Below are positions 47,798 through 62,400 of a stretch of 64,000 bases of DNA, one piece after another. Under the pieces are notes generated by a model that was not told where the DNA came from, made no database searches, and worked only from the letters and a program-made list of their open reading frames with translations. Source of the DNA: Zygnema cylindricum (Eukaryota; Streptophyta; Zygnematophyceae; Zygnematales; Zygnemataceae); contig JBBHKE010000720.1 in the NCBI GenBank assembly GCA_037447655.1, positions 1-64,000 on the forward strand. Direction: 5' to 3'. Position numbers and translations under genes: made by a program. Position 1 is the first letter of the stretch; every line of letters begins with the position of its first letter.

Positions 47798-50389
47798 TCA
47801 TCTCACACTGCCTTTGGCCTTTGACTCCTTTCGTGAACTATTCTTGCCTGCGGATGTGGCTCCTCCTTCACCCTTGGCGTGAGTTTCTTTCTTTTCATGT
47901 GAGTTTCCTTCAGATGCATTCTCATTCCCACTCTCCTTCTGCGTCCCTGTGTCCTGCAAGTTGGCCTCATGATTGGCAATGATCCTTCGTACAATACTTG
48001 GACCGTCCACTTTTTTCAACTGACAAGTTCTCCACGCCAAGATCAATCTTCCCTTTTTGTCAATAGCCTCATAATAAGTCTCACCTCCTGCTTTTGTTGG
48101 AAACGGAACATTTGCATATGGAGGTATTTCCAAGGCACCTATGTAAACCAGGCATATTCCTTTTCCTAACTTTATCTTCTTCCACTGGCCTCGTGTTGCA
48201 ATGACAAGACCATGCCCAACCAGGGAACCCTCCTCATCCAGAACTGTTACATCATCCTCCCGTTTGAGTTTCACTTTCTCCCTCGCACCAGATTTTTCCT
48301 TAGCTTTTTTTTCACAAACAGGAGATTTGCCACCCTCATCTATAGCTTCCTGCGAACTATTTTCTGGCTTCTCTCTATCTTTGCCAACCCCATGGCTCTC
48401 ACTTCCATAGTCATCTGATTCTTCATCATCCTCATGATCTTCTCCATCGTCATCTTCTGCCTCATCTTCCTCTGATTCAATCTCACCGAGCGCTGAATAT
48501 ACACTGTCTTCGTCTTCTTCTCCTTCCTCCTCTACAGTGTCAACGTCCTTGCAAACATCTTCCACATTTCCTTCATCTTTCATCTCCAGGTCCTCCTCCT
48601 CCCCCCATTCCTTACCCGGCTTTCCCTTTTCATCGTAATCTTTTTCCTCTTCGCCTTCCCCTTCTCCTTCCTCTTCGTCTTCCTCGTCTTCTTGTTCCTC
48701 TTGTTCTCCCACATCCTCTTCGTCACCCTCATCCTCCCCATCCTCTTCTACACCAGCTTCGTTTTCTCCTTCTGCTACCTCTCTCCCTGGTTCTTGACTT
48801 TCTCCTCTTTCAAATTCATCTTCGTCACCATCTTCATCACCATCATGGTCACCAGACAGCTTTTGCTTGCTGTCCTCCTCATCTCTTCCACTTTCATCGT
48901 CCACAACCTTGTGCCCAGGTGATGGATATCCTTTCCCCCGTTTCCGACTTGCACGCTTCCTTTCCGTGCCTCCTTTCTCGGTGCTATTCTCGATACTCTT
49001 CTCTTCCTTTGGCGCAGTTGCTCGCGGCCGCTGTCGTTTTGCGGGCAGAAGAGGGGCGCTCGGTCTCAGCCCACGGCGAAACTGGGGCTTGTTAACTCTT
49101 TGTCGCCGATTGTTAATCCTGCAAATGCACAAGCATATTCACAAACCGGCATTTAAACTCAAATGACATTGAAACATTGACATTGACATTGACATGTACA
49201 TTGAGAGTAACCATGAAAAATACCACTACAGAATACATTGAGAGTAAACTTAACCGAATTGTTCCAAGCATAACAACATGATCATATGGAACTTTGTATG
49301 AGACATTTTATTGACATATTATTTTTATCTGATACGGCTCTTGCATGCAAACCATAATCACCACATTCAATAGAGGGACATTCCTACTAGAAAACATTTA
49401 CCAAGAAGATGAGTTAAAGACATCGTTTCAGAAATTCGGGAGTAGAATCATATCATTGCAAAAGAAACCCCGGGCAATATTTTAGGGGGTTCAGATCGTA
49501 CTGGATCGAACCCTAAAGTCTGTTCATCATATTCGGCATTCATTTTTTTTTGGGTAAATGCCAATACTGGCGACAATTATGCAAACAGGTTTTGGTACTT
49601 GTCATTACAGTAAAACCGTAAAACGGCGTTTAAAAACACAGTTGCACTAGTGACCTCCCAATGAAGTGATAAATCAGTAGCTGTAAAGCAATGGAAATTT
49701 CCATACGCACACATTAAAGCCCACTGCATTATTGCAGTGGGCAAAAACAAAACTTTTTCCTATAAAAGATCACAAAAAACCATCAACGATTGCCAGGATA
49801 CTGGTATAAGCTAGTACAAATCACACTGCCAGACAAGGTACTAAAACCAAAGAGAGAGATAGTTCATGCTCACCAGTTCTTTAGCTGAATTGCAGTTAAT
49901 TTGGATCCCTGCACCAACCAGACCTCTTATTGAATAAACAAACTTAGAAACAGGCCAGAAGCATACACTGAACATGATCTGTGATTATTGTCAAGCTTGG
50001 TAAGCAAAAGCCACGTTTGGCTGGGACTGAGTTAAACGACACATACAAAGGTCCAAAGGTCTAAACTCATAGCAATTTCAAGGAAATCCAATGGGCAACC
50101 ATGCCACAACATAAACAAGGTTATCAGAAGTAGAAATCTATTGACAGATGTACAAGCACATATATTTACCTCCACCATGTCATTCAGCACAGTTTCCCAC
50201 TGCTTCAAAAGCTCCGGGGAACGATGCATGTCTGGTTCTTCCTTCAGTGCCTCTTCTATGGCTTCCACCTGTGCATCATTCATAATCCTTCTCCTGGGAC
50301 CCCTTACTCTGTCATCAGATCCTAGTACTACTTTTTGCATTTTTTGTTTCTTTCTGATTTCACCTGGTGCATCACCTTCGTCTTCTTCT

Positions 50390-50421
<32 letters not shown>

Positions 50422-53400
50422 TTCGCCTTCTTCTTCTTCATCTACTTCGTCGTCTCCTGCCTCTTCTACTTCTTCTTCTCCTCCTCCTGCTTCTTCTTCT
50501 TCTTCGTCTTGTTCTTCTTGTTCTTCTTGTTCTTCTTGTTCTTCTTGTTCTTCGTCTTCTAGTCCTTCTTCTTCTTCCCCATTCCCGCTTTTCCTCCCAG
50601 CCACATTTGTTCCCTCTTCAAGCTTTCGCTCATCTTTGTCTGCATCACTTTCTCCGGCAATTTCTGCTCCCTCATCCTCCTTGTCTTTCGAGCTAATGCA
50701 GTCTAGAGCCTTCACTTTCCCTCCGGGATGCCCATGCCCTCTGGTCACAACTTTCCTTCGAGATCGCCTTGTCCTTGTCCAATTACGCCTAACTTTTTTC
50801 TTAGGACGACTGCTCCAAGTCACTTTATGCGCACTTGATCCTTCCTCCGCCCACTTTTTTTTTTTGACTACATCTCCTGCCTTGTCCATAGACCTCCTGT
50901 CGCTTTTAACGGATTCTTTATTGACTGCCTCCCCTTTCTGTGTCTCATCTTCACTTCCATTTGCACTCTGCATTGCATTATCTTTATTATCCACTTCCAC
51001 GCTCTCCTCCTTGCGAGTTCTTCGTCTGCTGCGACTCTCAGCCTGTTTGTTACCGCCCGGATCACATAAATCGTGTTGGTCTTTGGACAGCACGGCACTC
51101 GGCTGTTTGTCCTTGCTCTGTCCTTCATTGACGTATTCTTTCAAGGCCAAAGCATCTGAGCTGCCGCCTTTCTTTTGTCCAACTCGCCTTTCCACATTTA
51201 CTGCAGGAGACTTATTATCTAGCTTGACACGTTTCTCATTTGGTCTGCCGACTACTTTAGCACTTCCGTCCTGTCCGCGCTTGAGCTTCTTATCAATCGT
51301 CTGTCCCCACAAAGAGCCCATAACACCTTCCGGAGGAAGTGCCCCCCTAGATTTTTTGGGCCGGCCTCTTCCACGCTCAAGAAGTCGACGATCAGCTGTG
51401 GTCTTATCGAATATCTCATTCTCCTCCTCGTCTCGGCTTACCTCTGCCCCCACAACTCCTGGCCCTTCAAACAGCACCTCGTCATGCGCCTGTTGCTTCC
51501 CTGACTTCTTTGGTGTGCCATCATTCCCACTATTCTCCACATTCGCTTGTCTGTCAAGAACAAGATCTTCCTGTTGCATTTCCTTTTCTGCCAAAGATGC
51601 ATGCAGGCGTTGCCAGCGAGGATGTTGCTCTCTTCTCGCCTGCCAATGGGCAATATTCTGCTCGTGGACATCCAGAATGTAGCTCTCCTGTAGAGGTCCC
51701 TCAGATTATCATAAGGTGACTGCTATATTATCGACAGAAAGGACCGCTCAAAAGTAAAAGAGAAATGTGAAGCAGAAATGCAGACTTCTCAGGACGACAA
51801 CCATATTTAAAGGAACACAGACTTAACATACATGTAAAGATGTTGAGAAAGATGTGAACAAATAAGCTACACTCTGTCATAATAAGTCGAGATTCAAAAG
51901 TGGAGTGGACAACAGTACGTTATGTGCAAAACGGACGGGCCTCTACGAACGTTTGCTTTCCGATATTTCATACCATGGGGTCAGAAAGAAGTTTAGAAGA
52001 GTGGATATTACAGGAATATTACAATGAATGGTACGCTTGAATATAACCAAATTTTCTTCAAGTTATTCAGGCAAAGCCTTCAGGCAAGAAATCCAGAGAG
52101 AACATAAAACAGCATACTGAGCTTGACTTATACTTTGCTATCAGAAATGTTATTTCTTCTCCTGCACATCTCCCCCAAATCTTTGGAGGGAGAACAGTTT
52201 AATGACACATGTTGGATGGACTTCTTGCGTGATCACGTGTCAAAACCATATGCTTTGCAAAGATGTTTCCCGATTTTACAAATTAGGAAAGAAGAGAAAC
52301 TTAAGGCATATACATATTGCAAGGGTCAAGACCAAGAAAGGTTAAGACATCAAAGACACCCATTCAGTACTTGAATTTGCTCTTATCATACTACCGGATA
52401 AAACATACCGAAATCCAGAACAACCCAAGATTCTCAGAGAGTAGGTTCACAACTTCTTCTGGACTCAAGACATTTCGCACCATTAACTTGTTCCCATTGA
52501 GCAACTAGGCTCCAACCTAGAGTCTCACCGTTGTCATAAGCTGAGTACTTGGAACGGCCCTTGTTCCAACCTGTGCACCCCTCTGCAAACAAATGGCAGT
52601 ATGAAGTGCGCCGGAGAATCGACTGCAAGGAAGACAGCCGCTGCCCCTAAGCGAAAAAATCAGTATAACAACCCACACTTAGAAGTTGCTAACATGGACA
52701 ATACACACAGCCCACGACATCGAAGGGCAATAACAAGTGTAGTGCACTAAATCCCCAAATTCTATGTCAATCTCCTTGCAGAAAGCGACAAATATTCTGA
52801 GACCGATATAAAAAGGAGCATAAGGTAGATGTAATGGTACTTTTGCTTCGTTCTGAAAGAAAACATTGTAGAATCAAACGGAAGACGGGCAGCATTCGAA
52901 GAACAAGCGTGGTTTCCATCAAAATCAGTTTATGCAACATTTGAAATTCAGAAAAATGTGATATTTTTGACAATTCCCATCTGATACAAAACAAAACCAC
53001 GGAAAGACAACCCAGGTACACTACGGGACAAAAGACTAGGAAAGTTCAATATACCTGACAAGATAGATGTCATCATCAGCAACTTTCTCATCAGAAAGGG
53101 CCATGACAAACTCCACCAGCAAATCTGCGACCTTCCAATATCCATCTAAAATAAATCAACACGTTTGGGCATTACAAGGCATTTAAGAAAGGCTGAATCA
53201 GAATGGGAAAAATACTGAAATCTTATTTGCGAGCTACATTGCCATTGTTGGTAGAGACGGTTGCGATTTTTTTGGGCCGAAAACCATCAAAAAGTGTCAG
53301 CAACAATATTTAAGGGAGTGGACTACAATTTGCCACGTCTTCTTGCACTAAACTAGTATTGTTTATTCTAATCTCACATTAACACTCGGAAATCCTGAAA

Positions 53401-56400
53401 GCTAATAATGATGGACAGTGTACCTGAGGAAAAAAAATAAATACTGCTCTTTCATCAACCAAAGCAATATGACCATACCAGAAGGAACTGGTTCCTCAGA
53501 CAAAACAGAAAACTTGAGGAAATCTAGGTCAAAAGTTGATGAATTCAGAATAGATACAGAAACAAGCAAAAACAGCTAATGAGGTGCTCAGCACCAAGAG
53601 CTGGCTTGCACAAAGCATATTCCACAAAAGATAAAACCACAAGCTTACTTGCAAGGAATTTGGTTTGCATTCTACGAGAGTGACAAATTCAGGACCACTG
53701 TAACGATTGTTGAGCAAAAAACTTAAAGCCCAACAGGTTTCTCTTCAGAAACTATGGATATAGCATTGAAAAGATCACTTACAAAGATTCTCGCAAACAC
53801 GAACAGCAGTACAGGCGGGCGTCTGGGCAAAACATCTATGCCTCGGTGACAGTGGTCCACTTTTCAAGCAGTACATGAAGTTGTTTAAGAACTGGTCCCT
53901 AGCCTCTGGTCCAAGCATAATGGATAGGAGAGAAATTTATTTAGGAGTCACCCCAATTCTGTTTGGTTTAGCAGGGCAAGACACATCAGCAAGGCAAGGT
54001 GTAAGGGTCCAATCACATGTTTCCATTATAAATCTCACCAAACAAGTGCTTGGAAGCATACATGGAGAAAAAATAGAAAAAGCTCATGGATAGAAGCATA
54101 AATGACTTCTCAAGATGTTAGCAGAACTCACCAGCCGTAACATAAGGATTAAAACAAAGAAGGTTCCCAAAAAGGTGTATTAGTAACGAGGCCATTTCAT
54201 CTATGTGAGGTGCTTCGGCAATTTTCTCTGGTTTAAGAAGTACCGGCGCTTCTCTATCAGCTGCCCCAGACCCAAAGCGGACCCAATCCAGATCCAGTCC
54301 TAACACAGATTCGTCAAAAGCCTCTCCTCTTTCATCATGGAGTTCTTTTCTGCATCGTTTTAATTTGAAAATTGCCCCTAGAGCATGGAATGGCCTATAA
54401 ACTACAAATGCATCCGCTTCCTTCCTTGCCCGTCCTCTCGCCATGTCACCTCCCAGCCACAGCGAAACAAACTTTTCCGGCGTGGCCGCAAGCATTTCCC
54501 CCAAACAAGGCGTCTGTAAAACATTGCAAAGGAGCATCGGGTGTTGATTTCAATATGGGCCCTGTCAGTTTCTACTAAGGGTGTTATGCACTGCACAGCA
54601 GTCAGCCCACAACATCAACGGCATCAGCGACCTATGGAATACCAAAGGAGGTGGGTGAAAGGGCCTAATGAGTAAGCGATTCCCCACACACCAAATAATC
54701 CATGAGCGTAGTCCGGAAGTTGGAGTCATCTGAAAGCACATCTGCCATCCGCAGCGTGTTGATCTGAAGTAAACCGTGCGGGATCCTCCTTGCCCTTTCA
54801 CTGTCGTCAGGAGACAGGTAGTTAATCTCTTCCTCCAATGTACCCCCTACAGTCATCGCAACCAGTGAGCACACCTGGCCAACAAATGAAGGAGCAACAT
54901 TAATGAGCATAGAAGAGGACACCATTGAATTCCACACAATTCAAAGAATGATTGCAGAGACGCTTAAATCCAACCACAAATCAATCACCAGATAAAATGG
55001 CTGTGTAACCCTTCAGCTGTACGATAGTGCAGCACCTACCTGCCGGAGGGAGTAATTTCCATCAGGAGGACACTGCTCTAAAACTTTTAGTGCAAAATTG
55101 CATGCGCTGACAACATGAGCTGTAATACTACAATACTCACACATTTTTGTGTGGAAAAACACAACTTCTTACTGCGGTTTGTTGAGAGTATCGCTAATAA
55201 CTGAACGTACGAAACCTCATATGCACTTCGTCAAAATTATTTCGAAGGTCTTTCGTACAAGCAATATACATATCAGATATACCTTACATCTCTGTATATA
55301 CAGCAAACACTAGTGTTTTATTGCCGTCAGGCATATCTTGACAGACAATATACTTTTGCAAGTGCTATTCGTACTATAAATCCTTAAGTCCCAGCACATC
55401 CATACATCTCTGACGAAGTATTTGAGCAGAGCCAAAACCACGCGTCATACATTTTTGTTCGATATCGCAATTTCATCCTCAACTAATTGCAACTGTCACA
55501 AGTTCTATGCATCGTGTTGATACATCAAAAATCAAGATCTCCAATAATGCGAACTATCGAAAACTAATCCTTCCCGCTGAGCATCACTACAGAAATCCGC
55601 ACTCTAAAAGCATTCACCAATTGTGCATAAGCGAACGAGATGAATCAATCACAACCATGATGATGTTTTACCAAAACCAGAACGGCTACAACAAGTCACT
55701 CTTTTCTGCGGCCACATAGCCAAGGGGGTCATTATACAGAAACGCAACTTGCACAAGTGACAAACTTCCATTGCACAACAATCCTGCCATGTCTAATCTG
55801 CCTGCTTATGCACAAACATGACATTGAATCAGAAGGACAATATGGGTCATTGGCTGCCTTTCAGCTGATTCGGTTGGACGATGCGCGCACCATCGATCGC
55901 TAATTAGTCTAGAAGGACCAAAAGCATGACAGGAATTACCAGCATGCCAAATCCTGTACAGACACAAAAAAAAACACTACGTAGACACTTCGCTGCAATG
56001 ACTATTCTCCACACTAATTTGTGTGAAAACTCAACATGTAAATTACTAAAGTCCATACCAATCATGGTGGATGCTCTCAGGCCTGGCATTTGTGCCTACT
56101 GCAAGTTCCGTAACATTACACCTCTTGTGCTATGCCATCACCCACCTCAAGAGCCACTTGAGTCGCGAGTCGGGCGCTGCGGTGACTTCGCGCCACCGTG
56201 TCCAAAAACGACGCTGACTCAGTCTCACAAAGCAGCACCATCTGTCCAAAGGCGGGCCCGCTCCCACAGCACTCGAGTCAGAGAGGACCTTTCACAGAAG
56301 GTGTACAGACAGGGAGAGTGCAGATCCCAGCATCCAGTCAGATACCTCATACATTCCACCTCAAGTGCATTTTTCTCAACATTTGCTAATCAAATTTTGT

Positions 56401-59400
56401 TTTTTCACATTTATTTGCATGATTAATAATACCGTACTGCACATTGAATCACTTTCACTTCAAGCGTCAGTATGTACTGGTTCACCAAAGATAGAATGTA
56501 AAGAAAATCCGTCCTAGGTGGAATATACAACCCTTCGTAAAAAACTTTTTTACAATCCTTCGGACAAGGAACAAACAACCTGTCTTAACTGCATTTTAAA
56601 AACAGTCACATCTAAACCTCAGAGGCGGTTTTGCACAATGTACAGTTTGGGACCCACTGGCTCTGCCTAACCAGTTGTGGCCACCAATTAATCATCTTGA
56701 ATTGATGAAAGAGGGAAAAAAATTCAGCAAACTTCCGGGGAAAACAAACTCACAATTGCCAGAGCTCGAGATTTCATGCGCGATATAGAAATTGATATTG
56801 TTGCGTGTAAGTAATAACTTAATTTCCAGGGCCATGGAACCCTCAAATTCAGAATTGCTAACAGTAGTCTGAGCAGGCCTCCTCCTTGACAAACCTCCTG
56901 CAGCACCAAACACTCCAGTTTAGAAAAAAGACAGATAGCTACCAATCATATTTATGCATTGATTCATGAACACTTTTTTGTACAGTTGTCATCTGTCTGT
57001 CCCTAATCATTAGCTCAAGCCACAGTTCTTCAAATTACCAGAATAAACAAAGTGTTCACAAGTATTGTTGTACACAAACATTAATGGCAACATATGCCCA
57101 TATAGGTCTTTGAACAAAAACTTGGTATTTTTCAACTACAATGAATACAGCCAATTGCGGTCACAACAAAAACGGCCACATGAATGAAGGGACGAGAATG
57201 GACCGCAATTGCCTTTAAACACATAATTCAAATCGATATGCTGAAACATAGTGCAGATCCCCCTGCAAAGCAATACTAGACCTGTTCAAACAGTGAGATG
57301 TCTCTTTTAAATGTTCCATGTCCATTGCTTGTACCTTTTTGTAGAGAGTACAGGCAACAGCTAGGCCCAAATTAGACACAAACAGAGGATAAATTTTTCT
57401 ATTTTCATTTGTTGGGTGGTGTGCTTTGACCATAATTTACATTGGCCAAAACAAAAAGTACACAATCAGACATAAAAACCAGGAGGCCTTTCTAGTCTAT
57501 GAATAAATGGCACTCGTATCTGACGTATTGTTAGGACGCATAAAAGGACCCGTGAAAGAAGAAAAAATGAGTTTGAACAGGACAACCATAAATCTTGTTA
57601 CACCTAACAGCCCACATGACGAGGATGTTCTTTCAATTTTTTTTTAATCAGGCTAAAGACGAAGCCCCACGGAGGAAAAGGTAGGGTTCTTCACTGAATT
57701 ATGTGCGCAATCGTCACCTTTCATTTTTCAAAAGTTTTACCAGAAACAAGTTTATCAAATCTCTCACAGTCCGATCATATGCCCTTGGATCTTTCCAAGG
57801 TGTTTGTTCTCATACACCATTATATAACAACCTACCTCCTGGTACTTAATTATAGCAGCCCGATAAGCCATCTATGCGTGGACAGTACATGTAGGTATTA
57901 CAATACGCAACCAGTTGCAAATGTACACGTACGATCTACAGCTAGCACACACATTCTGTATCATATCTAAAAAGGAATTTGTTGACACATTCCAGTTTTC
58001 TTCCGATTCTTTTTTCTCATTGGCTTGTTTTTCCCTCTATTTCGATTCTTCCCGAGCGAGAATTTTACAAATCTTTCACTCATCATGCAAGCAAGTCATG
58101 ATTTTACTCATAGTGTTTGTTGACTATAGTTTGGCCACAACCAATAATTTTACGCCTTTTACACATGTAACACAGTCTCCCCAAACTAAATCTAGTGTTA
58201 AACTATTCAATATTTAGGTGAAATCAATTTGTACACGTTTGTCACCAGTTACAATGACAAGACTTTGCTTCTCTTCTTGCATTCTTTCTTGTTTCGTGCC
58301 ACCTATTCGTTTCACTGGCCAATAATTGAATGGAACTGATTTACATGGAAGCTTTCATGGAGCCTCGCCCTAACAAAAATGAACAATGTGAATTGAGCTC
58401 AAATTACTCCCCAAGATGAACAAAAAGAGATATTATCCCTTGTCTAAGACATGGAGTCGACACAAACACATGGAACATTCCCATAACCTCCCGCACCTCA
58501 TGATGTAGTAAGCAATCACGGAAGGGTCTTGACACGATAAGCATCCGGAATGCCTGCAAAGAGGCCTCACACTGCATCGACATGGACTCCACCTCCCTCT
58601 CATCTAGATTTACATTTAAGGTTCCCTGTTTACGGGTCGCCAAGGAAAATCCAGCAGCTGCATCAAGCTGGCTTTGAAAGGTTTCGAAGGATTTGCGCAC
58701 ACAGTCTACAGTTGTATCCATGAATATGTAAACCTGAATAGACACAGTCCAAGACCAGTAAATTAAAAGGGGTTAAAGCATTTACAATACACACAATAAA
58801 TCGAGGGTCTACATTCTACTGCACCTTGTCGCCCTCAAAAAAACAGCCAGTTGGTTCACACGGCATTTTCCTACAATGGCACGGCCGGCCCCTAATTTTG
58901 AACAAAGTAGGCTGCACCCTTCAATGCTAACAAAGGGTAAAGAGAAAAGATAAACTACTCTCAAACTCGTTTATTCTCATGACATAGTCATCCAATTTTC
59001 TCAACATAAAGACGTAAAGGTAAGACAATTTATCTAAGTCCCTCTCACTGCTATACCAAAGACAACAACAAATCTCCAAGGAAAAAATGTTTTCCACACG
59101 GATATTCACAAGTTAACCTACATATCCCACACCCATCCTGCAAAACGTTGGTTTAATGCATCATTCTACCTTAGGGTGGGACAACAGGACCACAGCGATA
59201 TCACTCCACTCTCTCGTGATTACTGCCGGTAAGAGGTAAAGACAGCTAGTGACCAGAGTTGGCCGAAGGAGAGTTGCAACAGAATCGTTTTCCTCCATAT
59301 GTGAAGTAACCTGGACAATGCAATGACATAACATTCAAGAAAAGCAAAACTAGCTGTAAAAATATTGGAGCCAATGGTGAGTAGTAACCCTTAGCCTACT

Positions 59401-62400
59401 GGCAGAAAGTTCTTTCGCATCGAGGCATACAGGCCAATGAAACCAATTGAAAAAGGACAACCAAAAGGAGATACTCCCAAACTTTGTCAGCCCCCATAGG
59501 CCAAAACATATACGGCAGATGACCAACAATGGCGCTTTGGTTTTCCCAAAATTCCCAACAAACAAGGATCATAACAAGAAATGAAGCTAGCCAAACAGGC
59601 GTCATAATGCATTAGTAAAACGTTAAGGATGTCAGGCAGCACCCATCAATGTATAATTACTCATCAATTTGTTAAACATACATTGATGGTTTTAATGAAA
59701 ATGGAAAAACAATAAAATTGCCCTGCAAACTTATTCAGTGGCATAGCATGAAATGATCCACCACCTTAAACCAAAACTAAAATTGGCATACACTATTTTC
59801 GGGTACTCACTATACCATGCATTTTAAAAGCTGCGGGTGTGCACACCACATTGGGATTGTAATCTGAGATAAGAAGATAAGCAAATTAAGCAAACTTTCG
59901 ATGCTGTCCTCCATGAATGATACCCTTCCTACTGTGTTGACCTTACTCCTATTGCAAAGATGTAAACCAAAGAGGAACTACCTGCACTTACCTTATCGGG
60001 CATTCCAAGTTTAATAAGAAGAAGGAGAATGAGATCCAGGATTTGTTCTCGTACGGGAGTATCAATCAGTAGAATCTGATTCAGGATTCATCCCACATCC
60101 AGAAAATCAGCTCATGACTATATTTAAGCAGTGACTTACGAGCTATTTCACTGTAAGAAAAACCAATTGCCGCTTCACATATGTGCTACAAACTCTACTC
60201 GAATTTCACTAAACATTGACATGCGTAGTGATCCATATAACATCCTTACATAGTCATGAATGCATTGGTCAGAACAAACAAACAAATAGTAACCTCTGCA
60301 CACATCTATCGTTTTTCAAGCAATTCATAAAAAACGACAATAACAACAATTTTGTCACCTCCATCGTTGGAGCCATGTCCAACACCTAATGTTACAACTG
60401 AAACACTCATGCACAATCCTTTGATTATATGTGTTCTTTTCAGACCTGTTCGAGGCGAGGTGCTCTTGAGGCTAAGTCGCAAAGCGAGTGGAGGAGACGA
60501 ATGCCTTTAGCGATATACAAAAGATGGTTGATGGAATCCTCCATCGCTGCACAGGCCAGCAAATGCAAAGGCAAGGCTGTGGCAAGCTTTTCAAGATTCA
60601 CCTGTCCTTCCCCAATGCATAACATGTCTGTGAGTAACACTCAAGCAGTCTAGTAATAATGACTTGATTTCTCATGTATTCCATATAGATAAACACTAAA
60701 CACGAGCAAAACAAACAAATTCTAACAAATCAAAATAAAGTAATTGGGCAATCTCAGTAACATGCACAATAAACTTCTGGAAGCCAAAGAACAAGCCCTG
60801 AATTCAACTTGGAGTATAACAGCATCGACGAAGTATTGCCTTAAACTGTGGTGCAAACATCTCTTTCAGCACCTTGACATGTGCAAAGTTTACTGCAAAT
60901 TGGAGGGTAATTAGTAAAACCCAATCACAACTTTTTTCGCCTTTGACCATAAAATGGTGTCAATAACACTAATTACGCAAGCGTCTGATAGTGATCCACA
61001 TCAACAGTACCTAGATTAAATCATTATAATTTATTTTCCATTGTCACCACAAGTACTCTAATAGCAATATAGCCAAGATAAAAAAAATGAAGCACGAATA
61101 ATTATTTAACGTAATGATTTTTAAAAAGTAAATGGAAGCCTTAATTTTCTAAAAAAGCAGCGTGATTGTGCAAATGACCAAAAAGTCACCAAATCAAAAC
61201 TATCAAGAACAAAGTCCAATCATTACCAGCTCCTGTTTATTTGGCCTGCCAACAGATTTCAATTTCATGGTAGAACGTGAAACCATTGACAATCTCCTGG
61301 AATGTTTCTCATGCTAAATGAATTGGTCCTACTAAATATAAGTATTCTATCTCACGTGGCAACGAGTGTTTGTGTACCTTTAAATAACAAATCCTTGTTC
61401 ACATTTAGTCATAAGTGGACCAAGAAATAAAAAGTTAAATGCATAACATTATGTAGTCTTTTACTTGTACTCATACCGAAATTTAAATTCAGGTTGTTTG
61501 ATTTGTGAAACAAATGCAAAAAAATGCTAAACTGTTTCCATTCAGCGTTTGATCAGAGACAGCACTTTGCAATCTGGTCGACACCATCAACGGGTCGAGT
61601 TGATATCGCAGTGCCAACTCCTAGCAAAATTTCTCTCAATTCACATGCCTCCCAAAGCATGAAAATCTTTGCATCACGACAAACGTAACATATAGGATGA
61701 CATTAAAGAGGTTCACTTTTAAAGTGCAAATGAGCGCATAACACTACACCGCTCATCGCTATTAGAGTCCATAAGACTAATTCGGTCTAGCCTTTTCCTG
61801 GCCAAAAATCATAAAATAGTGTTAACAATACTATTTAAGGGAGTGAACCACGATCTGCCACGTCTCCCGACACCAAATTAGTACTATGCATTATATTTTC
61901 GCATTTACACTAATAATTCCTTCACTCTAATAGCGATGGGCGGTGTAGTCACCTAAAAGCAGTCCCTGGAGCAACATTTACTTCTACCACAATAACATAT
62001 CTACTGGCTACGTCCTTTATTTTTTACGTTGCAAGGTAATTGCACTTTCTTATCGGGCTGGGAAGAGCATGAACATGTAGTCCGACATTAAAGGTTGAAC
62101 AATGTGTATGAAAACCATGGACATTGGTTTTCCGAGTTTCATGAACCCAATGTAATTATGAATGCTAATCCTCTTGCCCAAAATTATGCGCTTGACAATT
62201 CATCCAATGACTCATCGTTATACAAAAGCATTCTACGCCATTGCTATGAGTCCAACCTGTGAACTTAGCCCTTCAGTATTGGTAAGTCGCAATGTCAAAT
62301 AGCGTGAGTTCCTTACAACACTGCTCAAGTTCTTTGAACTCAGTGAATGTAACTCGTTCACAGCAAGTCGCATATCCGGAAACTGCAATTTGAAAGTTGC

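Noticed and set aside
50141-51682. A 513-residue open frame on + rich in Ser, Phe and Cys
   Set aside because: It is the antisense shadow of the large low-complexity NDX exon; the - strand carries the homeodomain and matching splice sites.
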